A DNA stretch of 64,000 nt from Sphingomonas sp. GC_Shp_5 (GCF_026540855.1 NZ_JALNUP010000002.1:124001-188000); one strand, 5' to 3'; shown: positions 19,464-29,654, numbered from the stretch's first letter. The notes: a model not told the origin generated them from the sequence alone. Numbers and translations: made by a program.

Positions 19464-20303
19464 TCAGCCCGCCGCCGTCACCGACATCGCGATCGTCCTG
19501 CTCTCGCCGGGTGCGAGCAGCACCGGCGCGGCGCGGTTGAGGCCGTCGGGCATCGCGGTCACCGGCTCGACGCAGAAGAAGTCCTCGCCCGGTGGCATGA
19601 ACAAATGGAGGAAGGGCGTGCCCCCGCCGGCGAGGCGCAGGTCGCCATCGGCGCGGCCAATGATCGCCTCGCCCGACCAGCCGGTATAGCTGTTGTCGAT
19701 CAGCGTCGCGCGATCGGGCGTATCGCCCCCGGCCCAGTCGCCGAGGCGATCCGCGGCGACCTGCTCGGTCGGCAGCAGCCCGGCATCGACCAGCCACAGC
19801 CCGTCGGCGGCGAAGCGGACGGTGGTGACCGGCCCGCGCATGAAATAAGGGTGGAAGCCGAGCGACACCGGCATCGCTCGCGCGTCGTGGTTGGTGACCG
19901 ACAGGGTGACGCGCAGGCCGTCGTCATCGAGCATGAAGGATTGTGTTGCGGCATAGGCCCAGGGCCAATGCACATCGCCGGCATGGTCGTGGCGCAGCGT
20001 CGCGTGGCGATCGTTGGCCTCGTCGATCGTCCAGGGCACCAGCCAGCCGACCCCGTGGAGCGGGTGATCCTGACCCTCGACGTTGCGCGGCAGCGCGTAA
20101 TGCTCGCCATCGACCGCGAAGCGGCCGTCGGCGATGCGGTTGGCATAAGGGACCAGCGGGAAGCAGGCGGTGAGCAGCGGATGGTCGGCGCCGGGCGCGG
20201 TGGGGCGGAAGATATCCGCCCCGCCGCGCCGCAACGCTGCCACCGCGCCGCCGAGCGCCGGCAGGAGATCGACGTCCCAGCCGGCGTAGGTGAGGCTGAT
20301 CAT
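19464..20303 (-). CDS. aldose 1-epimerase (GalM-like)
   Basis: 279 residues with the beta-supersandwich landmarks of aldose epimerases: PLVPYANRIADGRF (Asn/Arg of the active site), HPLHGVGWLVPW (catalytic His), SLGFHPYFM (second His) and FFCVEPVTAMPDGLN (catalytic Glu). It interconverts alpha and beta anomers of a hexose or pentose in the cytoplasm, supplying the anomer used by the dehydrogenase XylB. Its ATG overlaps the stop codon of the upstream permease by one base (TGATG), so it is the last gene of the xylX-xylB-xylC-permease-epimerase operon and translationally coupled. Confidence 0.92.
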   Translation of the reverse strand: MISLTYAGWDVDLLPALGGAVAALRRGGADIFRPTAPGADHPLLTACFPLVPYANRIADGRFAVDGEHYALPRNVEGQDHPLHGVGWLVPWTIDEANDRHATLRHDHAGDVHWPWAYAATQSFMLDDDGLRVTLSVTNHDARAMPVSLGFHPYFMRGPVTTVRFAADGLWLVDAGLLPTEQVAADRLGDWAGGDTPDRATLIDNSYTGWSGEAIIGRADGDLRLAGGGTPFLHLFMPPGEDFFCVEPVTAMPDGLNRAAPVLLAPGESRTIAMSVTAAG

Positions 20304-21730
20304 CAGCCCACCATGTCCTCAAGCTCGCGCCCGCGGGTCTCGGTGACCATGGCGCGCACGAAGAAGAAGGAGACCAGCGCCGCGATCGCATAGCCCATGT
20401 AGGTGATGGCGAGGCCGGGCGAGACCACCAGCGAGGGGAAGCTCACCGAGATCACCGCATTGGCGATCCACTGCGCGAACCCCGACACCGCGAGCGCCGA
20501 GCCGCGGATCTGGTTGGGGAACATCTCGCCGAGCATCACCCACATCACCGGGCCCCAGCTGACGTTGAAGAAGATGACGTAGAGATTGGCCGCGACCAGC
20601 GCGATCAGCCCGATATGGCCGGGCAGGGTGACGCCGCCGCCTGCCGAGGGGATGGCGTTGGAAAAGGCCCAGGCAACCACGCCGAGCGTCACCGTCATGC
20701 CTGCCGAGCCGACCAGCAGCAGCGGCTTGCGGCCGATCTTGTCGATCAGCGCGATGGTGAGCAGGCAGGCGCCGATCGAGAGCACGCCCGAGAGGATGTT
20801 GATCTGAAGGGCGTTGTCCTCGGTGAAGCCGACCGCTTCCCACAGCGTCGCGCCGTAGTAGAAGACGACGTTGATGCCGACGAGCTGCTGGAACACGGCA
20901 AGGCCGATGCCGGCCCATAGGATCGGGCGGATCTTGCCGGTGCGCTTGTCGACGAGGTCAGACAGCTTGGGCTTGTGGTGGTCGACCGCGAGCGAGGCGC
21001 GGATCTCGGCGACCTTGCGGCGCGCCTCGCCGGCGCCGAGCAGGCGGGTGAGCACGCCCTCGGCCTCGGCATCGCGGCCGCGCACCACCAGATAGCGCGG
21101 GCTTTCCGGGATGAAGAACAAGGCGACGAGGTAAAGCGCGGCGGGGATCACCTGCAGCCAGAACATCCAGCGCCAGGCCTGATAGCCGCCCCAGAACTCG
21201 GCGGTGGAGCCGCCCGCGACCCGGGCCAAGGCGAAATTGGCGACGAACGCACCGGTCAGGCCGGAGATGATCATCACCTGCTGGATGCTGGTCAGCCGCC
21301 CGCGGATGTTGGCGGGCACCACCTCGGAAATGTACACCGGCGAGGTGACGCTGGCGGCGCCGACGCCGAAGCCGCCGATGATCCGGGCGATGATGAACAC
21401 GATCGACGAACCGGCGGCGCCGGCGCCCAGCGCGCTGATGATGAACAGCGCCGCGGCGAGCATCATGGTGTTGCGGCGACCGATCATGTCGGCGAGCCGG
21501 CCGGCGCCGAACGCGCCGATCGACGAGCCGACGAGGATCGCGCCGACGTTGACGCCGATGCCGAAGCGGCCGAGGTCGAACGCCGCCTCGATCCCCTTCT
21601 GGGTGCCATTGATCACGCCCGAATCATAGCCGAACATGAAGCCGCCGACGGTGGCGACCGCGACGATCATGGCGATCAGCGCGCCGTTGACGCGGCCCGC
21701 GTCGGGAGCGGGTATAGTTGTGCCGTTCAC
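20303..21730 (-). CDS. MFS sugar:proton symporter (XylE/GalP-type)
   Basis: 475 residues from the GTG at 21730, which has AAGGA 6 nt upstream; the open frame runs to 22183 over the xylC gene but is not coding there. Twelve membrane segments are expected. Sugar-porter signatures are GGFMFGYDSGVINGTQKG in helix 1, GRLADMIGRR after helix 2, FIPESPRYLVVRGR after helix 6, and the QQLVGINVVFYY motif in helix 7. It imports a monosaccharide with protons, probably D-xylose given the xylXBC genes directly upstream. Confidence 0.93.
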   Translation of the reverse strand: MNGTTIPAPDAGRVNGALIAMIVAVATVGGFMFGYDSGVINGTQKGIEAAFDLGRFGIGVNVGAILVGSSIGAFGAGRLADMIGRRNTMMLAAALFIISALGAGAAGSSIVFIIARIIGGFGVGAASVTSPVYISEVVPANIRGRLTSIQQVMIISGLTGAFVANFALARVAGGSTAEFWGGYQAWRWMFWLQVIPAALYLVALFFIPESPRYLVVRGRDAEAEGVLTRLLGAGEARRKVAEIRASLAVDHHKPKLSDLVDKRTGKIRPILWAGIGLAVFQQLVGINVVFYYGATLWEAVGFTEDNALQINILSGVLSIGACLLTIALIDKIGRKPLLLVGSAGMTVTLGVVAWAFSNAIPSAGGGVTLPGHIGLIALVAANLYVIFFNVSWGPVMWVMLGEMFPNQIRGSALAVSGFAQWIANAVISVSFPSLVVSPGLAITYMGYAIAALVSFFFVRAMVTETRGRELEDMVG

Positions 21731-21767
21731 TTGGCTTCCTTCCACATGATGCGCTCTCGCGGCGCTT

Positions 21768-22646
21768 TTACGATTCCGCCCGGACCGGCGCGACGGGGAC
21801 ACCCGGCACGTCGACCCGGAAGGTGAAGATATTGCCGGCGAGCGGCTGAGCGGCGAGTTCCTCGGCCGACAGTCCCTGTCGCGCGGTGCTGGCGAAGGCG
21901 GTGAGCCCGTCCTCGCCGCCGAGCGCGATCTTGGTGACATTGGCGACCGGGAAGCGGACCTCGGCGGTCTGGGTGCCGTCCGGCGCGAACCGCCGGGCCG
22001 CCCAGCCGCCGTAGAAGCCGACCCAGACGCCACCCTCGGCATCGCAGATCGCGCCATCAGGATGGCCCTTGGCGGGATCGCAGGTGAGGAAGCGGCGGCC
22101 CTCGCCGACATGGCCAGCCTCGTCGACCGGATGGGCGTCGATCGCGAGCCCCAGCGTGTCGACCAGGTAGAGCGTGCGGCCATCGGGCGCGACCGCCGGG
22201 CCGTTGGTGATCACGATCGGCGCGACCGCGGCCTTGGTCACCGCGCCGCGATGCCAGTGGTAGACGTGACCGGTGGCGTTGGCCTCGTCATTGTCCATGG
22301 TGCCGAACCAGATCCGCCCGGCGCTGTCGACCGCGGCGTCGTTGAGCCGGTTGCTGGGGGCATCGCCCTCGACCTCGGCGAGCAGGGTGAAGCTGCCGTC
22401 GGCGGGATCGAAGCGGTGGACGCCATTGGCGAGCCCGGCGATCCAGCTGCCGTCATCGGCGGGCAGCACCCAGCCGACATGCGCCGGCGCGTCCCAGCGA
22501 TCGAGCTGCTGCGTCGCCGGGGTGTAGCGATAGACGCAGGGCGCCTTGATATCGACGAACCACAAGGCCGAATCGCGCGGCGACCAGACCGGGCCTTCGG
22601 CGAGCTCGGCGCCGACCGCCACCAGCGGGAGGGCTTCGCTATCCAT
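21768..22646 (-). CDS. xylC: xylonolactonase, SMP-30/gluconolactonase family
   Basis: 292 residues, six-bladed propeller of the SMP-30 family. AEGPVW (Glu17 metal ligand), NRLNDAAVDSAGRIWFGTM and ITNGPAVAPDG supply the metal site. From memory, the sequence closely follows Caulobacter XylC in landmarks such as LWFVDIK near the start and TARQGLS near the end. It hydrolyses D-xylono-lactone to D-xylonate, step 2 of the Weimberg pathway. Its ATG lies 3 bp after the stop of xylB, and the permease gene follows 37 bp downstream. Confidence 0.9.
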   Translation of the reverse strand: MDSEALPLVAVGAELAEGPVWSPRDSALWFVDIKAPCVYRYTPATQQLDRWDAPAHVGWVLPADDGSWIAGLANGVHRFDPADGSFTLLAEVEGDAPSNRLNDAAVDSAGRIWFGTMDNDEANATGHVYHWHRGAVTKAAVAPIVITNGPAVAPDGRTLYLVDTLGLAIDAHPVDEAGHVGEGRRFLTCDPAKGHPDGAICDAEGGVWVGFYGGWAARRFAPDGTQTAEVRFPVANVTKIALGGEDGLTAFASTARQGLSAEELAAQPLAGNIFTFRVDVPGVPVAPVRAES

Positions 22647-22649
22647 GGC

Positions 22650-23435
22650 TCAGCGCCACCCTGCGTCGATGAAATAATCGTGACCGGTGCACATCTTGGC
22701 GTCATCCGAAGCAAGAAACAGGACAAGCGCTGCAACGTCGGAGGGCTGGATCCGGCCGTCGAGGCACTGCGCGGCGACGATCTCCGCCTCGCCCTCGGGC
22801 GTGTACCACTTCTCCTGGCGCGGCGTCTGCACATTGCCGGGGACGATGGTGTTGACGCGAATGTTGCTGCGGCCGAGATCGCGCGCCAGCGCGCGGGTCA
22901 GGCCTTCGATCGCGGCCTTGCAGGTCTGGTAGAGCACCAGATCGGGCAGCGCGAGGTGCCAGCTGATCGAGCCGAAGTTGAGGATCGCGCCGCCGCCCGC
23001 GCGCTTGATCGCCGGCGCCGCCGCCTGGGCGGCGAAGAACTGGTGGCGCAGATTGACGTTGAGCCGCTGGTCCCAATAGTCCGGCGTCACCTCGTCGATG
23101 GTATGGCGATCGTCGTTGCCGGCATTGTTGACCAGGATGTCGAAGCCGCCGAGTGCCGTCTCAAGATCGGCGAACACGCGCTTGAGGTCGTCGAGATCGG
23201 TGAGATCGCAGTGCCGGTAGAGCGGGGCGTGGACGGCGCCGGCCGACAGCCGCTCGACCAAGGCATGGCTCGCCGCATCGGCGATGTCGACGAACGCGAC
23301 CTGGCAGCCCTGGGCGACGAACGCCTCGACCAGGCCCTCGCCGATCCCCGATCCGCCACCGGTGACGACGACGCGCTTGCCATGCAGGCTGGGGTAGATC
23401 GCCCGGCCGCCGGCTACGCTGGTTTGTTGCAACAC
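22650..23435 (-). CDS. xylB: D-xylose 1-dehydrogenase (NAD+), SDR family
   Basis: 261 residues from the GTG at 23435, with GGAG upstream; the frame is open to 23552 but the SDR fold begins soon after this GTG. The NAD motif TGGGSGIG is at 25-32, NNAG at about 103-106, and the catalytic Ser156, Tyr169 and Lys173 (YxxxK) are present. Long stretches recalled from Caulobacter crescentus XylB are recognisable, e.g. NNAGNDDRH, NFGSISWHL, RQEKWYTPEGEAxIVAAQCL and the C-terminal IDAGWR. It oxidises D-xylose to D-xylono-1,4-lactone in the cytoplasm. It sits between xylX and xylC in the same order as in Caulobacter. Confidence 0.94.
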   Translation of the reverse strand: MLQQTSVAGGRAIYPSLHGKRVVVTGGGSGIGEGLVEAFVAQGCQVAFVDIADAASHALVERLSAGAVHAPLYRHCDLTDLDDLKRVFADLETALGGFDILVNNAGNDDRHTIDEVTPDYWDQRLNVNLRHQFFAAQAAAPAIKRAGGGAILNFGSISWHLALPDLVLYQTCKAAIEGLTRALARDLGRSNIRVNTIVPGNVQTPRQEKWYTPEGEAEIVAAQCLDGRIQPSDVAALVLFLASDDAKMCTGHDYFIDAGWR

Positions 23436-23488
23436 TGATTCATTCTCCGTCTCGTCGGTGGCGGACGGTAGGCGTCCGCCACCCGATG

Positions 23489-24640
23489 TCATGCGCCGAG
23501 CAGCCCGCGGCTCGCTAGGTTGGTCATCAGCCCACCGATGCCGAGCGTCCACGCCGGCGCATCGCGCGAGGTGGTGACGCGGTTGGTCAGCAGGCCGAGC
23601 CGCGGATTGGCGATCGTCACCACGTCGCCGAGCTTGTGGGTGAAGCCGCGGCCGGGCTCGTCGCGATCCTGGGTCGGCGCGAACAGCGTGCCGAGGAACA
23701 GCACGAAGCCGTCGGGGTAATGATGCTCGCTCATCGCCTGGGCGACGAGATCCTCGGGATCGCGGCTGATCTCGCTCATCTGGCTGTGGCCGTCGAGCGT
23801 GTAGCCATCCTCGCCCTCGATGCGCAGCGTCACTTCGCTGGCGCGGACGTCGTCGAGGCTGAAGCCGTCGTCGAACAGGCGGATGAACGGCCCGATCGAG
23901 CAGGAGGCGTTATTGTCCTTGGCCTTGCTCAGCAGCAGCGCCGAGCGGCCCTCGAAATCGCGCAGATTGACGTCGTTGCCGAGCGTCGCGCCGACCACCT
24001 TGCCGCCTGCGGTGACGAGCAGCACGACCTCCGGCTCGGGGTTGTTCCAGGTCGAATCCGAGCGGATGCCGATCGGCGCGCCCCAGCCGACCGTCGACAG
24101 CGTCGGGCTCTTGGTGAAGATCTCCGCATCCGGGCCGATCGCGACCTCAAGATATTGCGACCACATGCCGTCGTCGATCAGCGCCTGCTTGAGCGCGGCG
24201 GCCTCGGGCGACCCGGGCACCACCGAGCGGATGTCGCCGCCCATCCGCTGCTCGAGCCCGGCGCGGACTTCGGCGGCCTTGGTATAGTCGCCGCGCGCGC
24301 GCTCCTCGATGACGCGCTCGACGGCCGACACCGCGAAGGTGACGCCGGCGGCCTTGACGCATTGCAGATCGATCGGGCTAAGCAGCCGGGCCGGGGCATC
24401 GAACGCGGCGGACAGGCCGAGCGCCTCGAGCTTGCCGAGCGGCACGCCGGCAGCGGCATCGAACGAGCCTTGCGCGACCAGCGCCGACACGGTGGGGGCG
24501 ACGCGCGCCATGTCATAGACCTGGCCCTGCTTGATCAGGATCGGGGTGGGGCCCTCACCGAGATCGAAGCGGCCGAGCAGCAGCGCGCTGTGCCAGTCGG
24601 CGGGCAGGGCCGACTCTAGCGACGCGGCGATATGCGACAT
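23489..24640 (-). CDS. xylX: 2-keto-3-deoxy-D-xylonate dehydratase, FAH superfamily
   Basis: 383 residues; the ATG at 24640 is preceded by GAGG. The C-terminal two thirds show the fumarylacetoacetate-hydrolase fold with a metal site (NNPEPEVVLLV, Glu-x-Glu) and GNDVNLRDFEGRSALLLSKAKD. In the Weimberg pathway XylX dehydrates 2-keto-3-deoxy-xylonate to alpha-ketoglutarate semialdehyde. It is the first gene of the minus-strand operon xylX-xylB-xylC-permease-epimerase. The partner steps, xylonate dehydratase (XylD) and the semialdehyde dehydrogenase (XylA), are not in this window. A candidate LacI-type operator sits 19 bp upstream of the start. Confidence 0.9.
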   Translation of the reverse strand: MSHIAASLESALPADWHSALLLGRFDLGEGPTPILIKQGQVYDMARVAPTVSALVAQGSFDAAAGVPLGKLEALGLSAAFDAPARLLSPIDLQCVKAAGVTFAVSAVERVIEERARGDYTKAAEVRAGLEQRMGGDIRSVVPGSPEAAALKQALIDDGMWSQYLEVAIGPDAEIFTKSPTLSTVGWGAPIGIRSDSTWNNPEPEVVLLVTAGGKVVGATLGNDVNLRDFEGRSALLLSKAKDNNASCSIGPFIRLFDDGFSLDDVRASEVTLRIEGEDGYTLDGHSQMSEISRDPEDLVAQAMSEHHYPDGFVLFLGTLFAPTQDRDEPGRGFTHKLGDVVTIANPRLGLLTNRVTTSRDAPAWTLGIGGLMTNLASRGLLGA

Positions 24641-24658
24641 GAAAATCCTCTCTGGTCT

Positions 24659-24672
24659 TGTTACCGCTATCG
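24659..24672. promoter_or_regulatory. candidate LacI-family operator between xylX and GH35 genes (site 2)
   Basis: TGTTACCGCTATCG, 10 of 11 defined positions of TGnTAnCGCTAnCA. It lies in the 118-bp region separating the divergent xylX and GH35-like genes and could control both. The motif resembles the XylR-type boxes known for xylose genes in Caulobacter and Xanthomonas (recalled, not compared here). Confidence 0.65.
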
Positions 24673-24758
24673 TACCGGGCCATAACCCCTCGTCAAGTGA
24701 CCGGGACCTTCAGCGAGGCGTCCCGGGTATCCAGAGCAAGCTGGACACGTCTGAGGGG

Positions 24759-26417
24759 ATGATGATGATTCGATTGGCCACCCTGCTCGCGAGCACGCTG
24801 CTCGCCGCCGGCAGCGTTTCGCCCGCATACGCCCAGTCTGCCCCCGCACCGTCAACCGGCGCAGCGACGGCGGTGCCCCATATCGAGACGAGGAACGGCC
24901 GTCACGCGTTGATCGTGGACGGGGCCCCGTTCCTGGTGCTCGGCGCGCAGGTCAACAATTCGAGCAACTATGCCTCGGCGCTGCCGCAAGTCTGGCCGAC
25001 GCTCGACCGGCTCCACGCCAACAGCGTCGAAATTCCGGTCGCCTGGCAGCAGATCGAGCCAAAGGAGGGCCAGTTCGACTTCTCCTTCGTCCAGACGCTG
25101 CTCGATGAGGCGCGCAGCCACGACAAGCGGCTGATCCTGCTGTGGTTCGGCACCTGGAAGAATACCGCGCCGGGCTACACCCCCGATTGGGTCAAGCTCG
25201 ACAACAAGCGCTTCCCGCGGATGAAGGACAAGGCGGGCAAGGACCATTATGTCCACACCCCGCTCGCCCGCACCACGCTGGAGGCCGACAAGAAGGCGTT
25301 CGTGGCGTTGATCGGCTATCTCAAGGCGCACGACCCGCAGAACACCGTGATCCTCGTCCAGCCCGAGAATGAAGTGGGCAGCTATCGCTCGCCGCGTGAT
25401 TACAGCCCAGCCGCCAACACGCTGTTCGCCCAGGCCATTCCCGCCGAGCTGGCGCGCAAGGTGGGCAAGAAGGGGACGTGGGCACAAGCCTTCGGCGCCC
25501 AGGCGGATCGCGCCTTCAACACCTGGTACACGGCGCGCTATGTCGGCGAGATCGCCGCGGCGGGCAAGGCGGTGAAGCCGATCCCGATGTACGTCAACGC
25601 CGCGCTCGCCGGCCCCTCGAACGTCCCCGATCCGACCGGCGTCGCCAGCGGCGGGCCGCAGCAGGACGTGCTCGACATCTGGAAGGCTGCGGCGCCGGCG
25701 CTCGATTTCGCCGCGCCCGACATCTACGACAAGGTCAGCGCCAACGTCGTCCAGTATCTCGACAAGTACAATCGGCCCGACAATGCGCTGATGGTGCCCG
25801 AGATCGGCAACGCCCGTGAGTTTGCGCGCTTCTTCTATGGCGCGATGGGGCGCGGCGCGATCGGCTATTCGCCGTTCGGGATGGATGACACCGGCTTCTA
25901 CAATTACCCGCTCGGCGCCCGCGACCTCAGCGACGACACGATCGGCGGGCTTGCCAAATCCTATGCCGTGTTCGCCGGCATGGATCGTGCCTGGGCAAAG
26001 ATCGCCTTCGAGCATCCCACCTGGGGTGCGTTCAAGCCCGACGACGGCGCACCGCAATCGACCGTGATGGGTGATTGGACGATCACCGCCAACTGGGGCG
26101 AATGGCAGTTCGGCCAGAAGGACTGGACCTGGCTCAAGTCCGATCCGGCGCCTTGGGCGAGCCAGCCGGTCGGCGGCGTCACCGTCGCGCAGCTATCGGC
26201 CAACGAATTCCTGTTCACCGGCGATCACGTTCGCGTCGCGTTCGGCACTCGGGACGGCGGCCCCGCCAACGGCATGGTGCTGCGCGTCGAGGAAGGCCAT
26301 TTCACCGATGGGCGCTGGGTGATGGACCGCATCTGGAACGGCGACCAGACCGACTATGGGATCAACCTGATCGATCGGCCGGTGCTGCTCAAGGTGACGA
26401 TGGGAGCGTATCGCTAG
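24759..26417 (+). CDS. secreted GH35-like beta-galactosidase (DUF5597-type)
   Basis: 552 residues with a signal peptide (to about residue 25, PAYAQ). Three tandem in-frame ATGs begin at 24759 behind GAGGGG; spacing favours the second or third. The TIM barrel carries PENEVGSY with acid/base Glu205 and VPEIGNA with nucleophile Glu348, the clan GH-A pattern. A beta-sandwich tail (about 430-552) corresponds to the DUF5597 region of these galactosidases. In a xyloglucan context it would remove beta-1,2-galactose from galactosyl-xylosyl side chains in the periplasm. Divergent from xylX with a shared operator. Confidence 0.87.
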   Translation: MMMIRLATLLASTLLAAGSVSPAYAQSAPAPSTGAATAVPHIETRNGRHALIVDGAPFLVLGAQVNNSSNYASALPQVWPTLDRLHANSVEIPVAWQQIEPKEGQFDFSFVQTLLDEARSHDKRLILLWFGTWKNTAPGYTPDWVKLDNKRFPRMKDKAGKDHYVHTPLARTTLEADKKAFVALIGYLKAHDPQNTVILVQPENEVGSYRSPRDYSPAANTLFAQAIPAELARKVGKKGTWAQAFGAQADRAFNTWYTARYVGEIAAAGKAVKPIPMYVNAALAGPSNVPDPTGVASGGPQQDVLDIWKAAAPALDFAAPDIYDKVSANVVQYLDKYNRPDNALMVPEIGNAREFARFFYGAMGRGAIGYSPFGMDDTGFYNYPLGARDLSDDTIGGLAKSYAVFAGMDRAWAKIAFEHPTWGAFKPDDGAPQSTVMGDWTITANWGEWQFGQKDWTWLKSDPAPWASQPVGGVTVAQLSANEFLFTGDHVRVAFGTRDGGPANGMVLRVEEGHFTDGRWVMDRIWNGDQTDYGINLIDRPVLLKVTMGAYR

Positions 26418-26764
26418 CGCTGGCGCATGGATCCGGGACGCGGCCGGCCAAACAATGCCGTGAACGCTGCGCCCTTGTAGTGCGGTTGTGCGGAACGCCG
26501 CCCCCGGCAGCGTTGCAGAGATGCAACACTGGTCAACTGTCGTGTTTCAGGATGCCTTGTCGGACAAATAGTCTCTTCACAGTAGCGCCTATTTTGGTAG
26601 GGAAGCCGCAAGGCTTGTTAGCGCTATCTACGCAACGGCCGAGTAAGGCCTGACGCGCCGCAAGCGCTTCTGAGCGAAAGTTTAAGGCAGATTGGCTGCC
26701 GAAAGAAAGGTGCTGGCCCGGGCGTCCAAACGTCTGGCGATCGGCGCGCTGGAGAGGAACTGAG
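26418..26764. other. 347-bp gene-free region between GH35 and TonB receptor genes
   Basis: No ORF with coding character. It holds a perfect 6-bp inverted repeat GTTGCA-GAGA-TGCAAC at 26512-26527, about 95 bp after the GH35 stop, and the LacI-type operator at 26616-26629. The sequence from 26530 to 26720 is less GC-rich than its surroundings and should contain the receptor's promoter, but I cannot point to a convincing -35/-10 pair. Confidence 0.6.
26616..26629. promoter_or_regulatory. candidate LacI-family operator upstream of the TonB receptor (site 3)
   Basis: TGTTAGCGCTATCT, 10 of 11 defined positions of TGnTAnCGCTAnCA, 135 bp upstream of the receptor start. Its core TAGCGCTA is a perfect palindrome. 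Confidence 0.65.
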
Positions 26765-29605
26765 ATGACCGCACGTTTGCCGCAGGGCACCGTCTTGACC
26801 CGTATGATGGCCGGATCGTCGGCGATGGTGTTGGCGCTAACCGCGATGCCTGCGTTTGCGCAGACGACCGATGCTCCGCAGACCAGCGGCACAACTGCAC
26901 CAAGCGGCGACCAAGGTCAGCCTAGCACGGTTCCCACCGCCTCCGATCCCGTCGCCGATGGTGCCGCAAGCAATGCCGCGCCGGCCACCGGCGCCGACAT
27001 CGTCGTCACCGGCGTACGCGCCAGCTTGCTGTCTGCGCAGGCGCGCAAGCGCGACGCCGACCAGATCGTCGACTCGATCGTTGCCGAAGACATCGGCAAG
27101 CTGCCCGACCGCAACGTCGCCGAGGCGCTGCAGCGCATCTCAGGCATCCAGGTTACCCGCAATTACGGCGAAGGCAGCGCGGTTGCGATCCGCGGCCTGA
27201 CCCAGGTTCGTACCGAACTCAACGGCCGCGACATCTTCACGGCCAGCAATTCCGGCGCGTCGCTGAGCCTTGAGGACGTGCCCTCCGAGCTGCTCGGCGG
27301 CATCGACGTCTACAAGAATCCGTCGGCCGATCTGATCGAGGATCAGTTGAGCGGCACAATCAATTTCCGTACCCGCAAGCCGTTCGACTTCGACGGCTTC
27401 AAGATCTCGGGCTCGGTGTCGAACACCTATTACGACCTGATCGGCGAGAGCAAGCCATCGGCATCGCTGCTTGTCAGCGACCGCTGGAACACCGGTATCG
27501 GCGAGATCGGCGTGCTGGTCAGCGCATCCTATCAGCGGACCGCGTTCCGCCAGGACACCATCTCCACCGAGCCGTTCAACACGCTCGACCAGTCGATCAA
27601 CGCGACCACCGGTCTGCCCAACACGCCTGCCGATTACGCCGCGGCAGTGGCACTGGGCCGGCTGGGTCAAACGACGACCGTGTCCAAGGGTACCGGTATC
27701 GGCGAAGTGTTCGGCAACCGTCGCCGCTTCGGCCTCGACGCCTCGGTGCAGTGGCGGCCGACCGACACGCTCGAGATCACGGGCGAGGTGTTCCGCAACG
27801 ACTACAAGTTCCGCTACGACGATTTCAGCTATTTCGCCGAGCCCAATGGAGCCCAGGCAGCGCCGGTTCCCGGTGCGGCAGCGGTGTTCGCGCCCAACGG
27901 TGATCTCCAGTCTGGGACGTTCCAGAACATCGCAGTGGCGGCCAACACCAGCCTCGAAACCCGCCATTCAACGACCACTGATTACTCGCTCAATGCCAAA
28001 TGGAAGCCGACTCCCAACCTGACCATCACGGCCGATGGCCAGTATGTCGATTCGAAAACGCGTGACGTGCGCTCGATCGTCGGGCTGAACGGTGTGGGTG
28101 ACGGCACGCTGGTGCAGGATATCACGGGCGATATTCCGTCGTTCCAGATCACCACGCCGGAGGGGCTGACCAATCCGGCGTCGTACAAGCAGTCGTTCTA
28201 CCTCGACGATCTCAATCACTCGGAAGGCAAGGACAAGACCTTCCGGCTTGATGCCGAATATAAGTTCGACGACAGCATCCTTTCGTCGATCAAGATCGGC
28301 GGCCGTTACGCGGATCGTAGCAACAGCTACAGCGACACCGGTTATCGCTACACCGGCTTCTCCACGGTTCCGAGCCAGCTTGAGGTGGGCAGCTTCAGCG
28401 ACTTCTTCCGCGGCGATGCCGATCTGTTCGGCGACGCGCTGTTCTTCTCGCGTGACATCACCGCGAACTACGATGCGACGCGCGCTGCGCTGGGCGTGAC
28501 GACCGAGCCGGCCTATCTGCCGAGCAGCACCAACACGCAGTCGCAGAAGACCTACACCGGTTATGCGGCGGCGTTCTTCAAGATGCCCGACTGGGTGGTG
28601 CCGGTGGACGGCAACATCGGCGTGCGCGTGATCCGCACCGATCAGTCGGTCAGCGGCTATTACCAGCAGACCGACCTGGTCCCGGGCGCCGGCGGTGCGC
28701 AGGTTACCGGCCCGACCACGTCCAGTCTGACGACCGTATCCAATGGCTATACGTCGGTTCTGCCGAGCCTCAATCTGCGCGTGCATCTCACCGATAAGTT
28801 GCAGCTGCGCTATGCCGCATCCGAGAACATCTCGCGGCCGACGTTCGATCAGCTCAATCCCAGCCTCAACATCACCGAGCCGGGCACTGCGCAGATCTTC
28901 CAGCAGCATCTCGCCACCGGCGGCAATGCCAATCTGAAGCCGATGAAGTCGAAGAACCTGGACGTCTCGGGTGAGTGGTATTTCTCGCGCACCGGGTCGT
29001 TCACCGTCGCCGGCTTCTACAAGAGCATCTCGGATTACATCCAGACCGGCATCGCCAATCGCAACATTACCTTCACCGACGGGGTCACCGCGCTCTATCA
29101 GGTCACGACTCCCAGCAACGTCAGCAACGCCAAGGTGAAGGGCGCCGAAGTCGCCTATCAGCAGTTCTTCGACTTCCTGCCGGGGCCGCTCGGTGGCTTG
29201 GGTCTGCAGGCGAACTTCACTTATGTCGACTCCTCGGCGCCAAGCCCGGCGACCGAAGGTCCGGTCACTCAGGTGCCGCTGGAAGGGTTGTCCAAGTACA
29301 ATTACAACGTAATCGGCATCTACGAGCGCGGTCTGCTGTCGGCGCGCGTCGCCTATAATTGGCGTAGCCAGTATCTGGTGACGACCTCGGGCAATGGATC
29401 GGGTAACCTGCCTGTGTTCCAGAAGCCGTCGGGCCAGCTGGATGCCTCCGTTACCGTCAACGTGACGCCGCACTTCTCGCTAACGCTGAACGGCGTCAAC
29501 CTAACCAACACGGTGCGTTCGACTTATTACGGCATCGAGACCCGTCCGCGGGATTCGATCATGAGCGATCGCCAGGTCACCGGTGTGGCGCGTATCACCT
29601 TCTGA
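26765..29605 (+). CDS. large TonB-dependent receptor (Xanthomonas/Caulobacter type), probable oligosaccharide importer
   Basis: 946 residues. Signal peptide to about residue 37 (AMPAFAQT), a Ser/Thr/Ala-rich linker, the TonB box ADIVVTGVR at about 78-86, then the plug with [35 protein letters not shown] and [18 protein letters not shown], which is the pattern of the TonB-Xanth-Caul subfamily linked to carbohydrate uptake. The barrel ends in ARITF. ATG at 26765 follows GGAGAGGAAC. Flanked by GH35 upstream and GH29/SGNH/GH31 genes downstream, and preceded by a LacI-type operator, it is the likely xyloglucan-oligosaccharide gate. A strong terminator follows. Confidence 0.95.
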   Translation: MTARLPQGTVLTRMMAGSSAMVLALTAMPAFAQTTDAPQTSGTTAPSGDQGQPSTVPTASDPVADGAASNAAPATGADIVVTGVRASLLSAQARKRDADQIVDSIVAEDIGKLPDRNVAEALQRISGIQVTRNYGEGSAVAIRGLTQVRTELNGRDIFTASNSGASLSLEDVPSELLGGIDVYKNPSADLIEDQLSGTINFRTRKPFDFDGFKISGSVSNTYYDLIGESKPSASLLVSDRWNTGIGEIGVLVSASYQRTAFRQDTISTEPFNTLDQSINATTGLPNTPADYAAAVALGRLGQTTTVSKGTGIGEVFGNRRRFGLDASVQWRPTDTLEITGEVFRNDYKFRYDDFSYFAEPNGAQAAPVPGAAAVFAPNGDLQSGTFQNIAVAANTSLETRHSTTTDYSLNAKWKPTPNLTITADGQYVDSKTRDVRSIVGLNGVGDGTLVQDITGDIPSFQITTPEGLTNPASYKQSFYLDDLNHSEGKDKTFRLDAEYKFDDSILSSIKIGGRYADRSNSYSDTGYRYTGFSTVPSQLEVGSFSDFFRGDADLFGDALFFSRDITANYDATRAALGVTTEPAYLPSSTNTQSQKTYTGYAAAFFKMPDWVVPVDGNIGVRVIRTDQSVSGYYQQTDLVPGAGGAQVTGPTTSSLTTVSNGYTSVLPSLNLRVHLTDKLQLRYAASENISRPTFDQLNPSLNITEPGTAQIFQQHLATGGNANLKPMKSKNLDVSGEWYFSRTGSFTVAGFYKSISDYIQTGIANRNITFTDGVTALYQVTTPSNVSNAKVKGAEVAYQQFFDFLPGPLGGLGLQANFTYVDSSAPSPATEGPVTQVPLEGLSKYNYNVIGIYERGLLSARVAYNWRSQYLVTTSGNGSGNLPVFQKPSGQLDASVTVNVTPHFSLTLNGVNLTNTVRSTYYGIETRPRDSIMSDRQVTGVARITF

Positions 29606-29654
29606 TCCGGCGGCGGCGCTTCCAGCGCCGCTCGCCCCCAAGTTCCTCCCCTGA

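Noticed and set aside
26512..26527. GTTGCA-GAGA-TGCAAC inverted repeat as a further regulator site
   Set aside because: Short, only one copy with this spacing, and no relation to the LacI-type consensus; noted only as part of the gene-free region.
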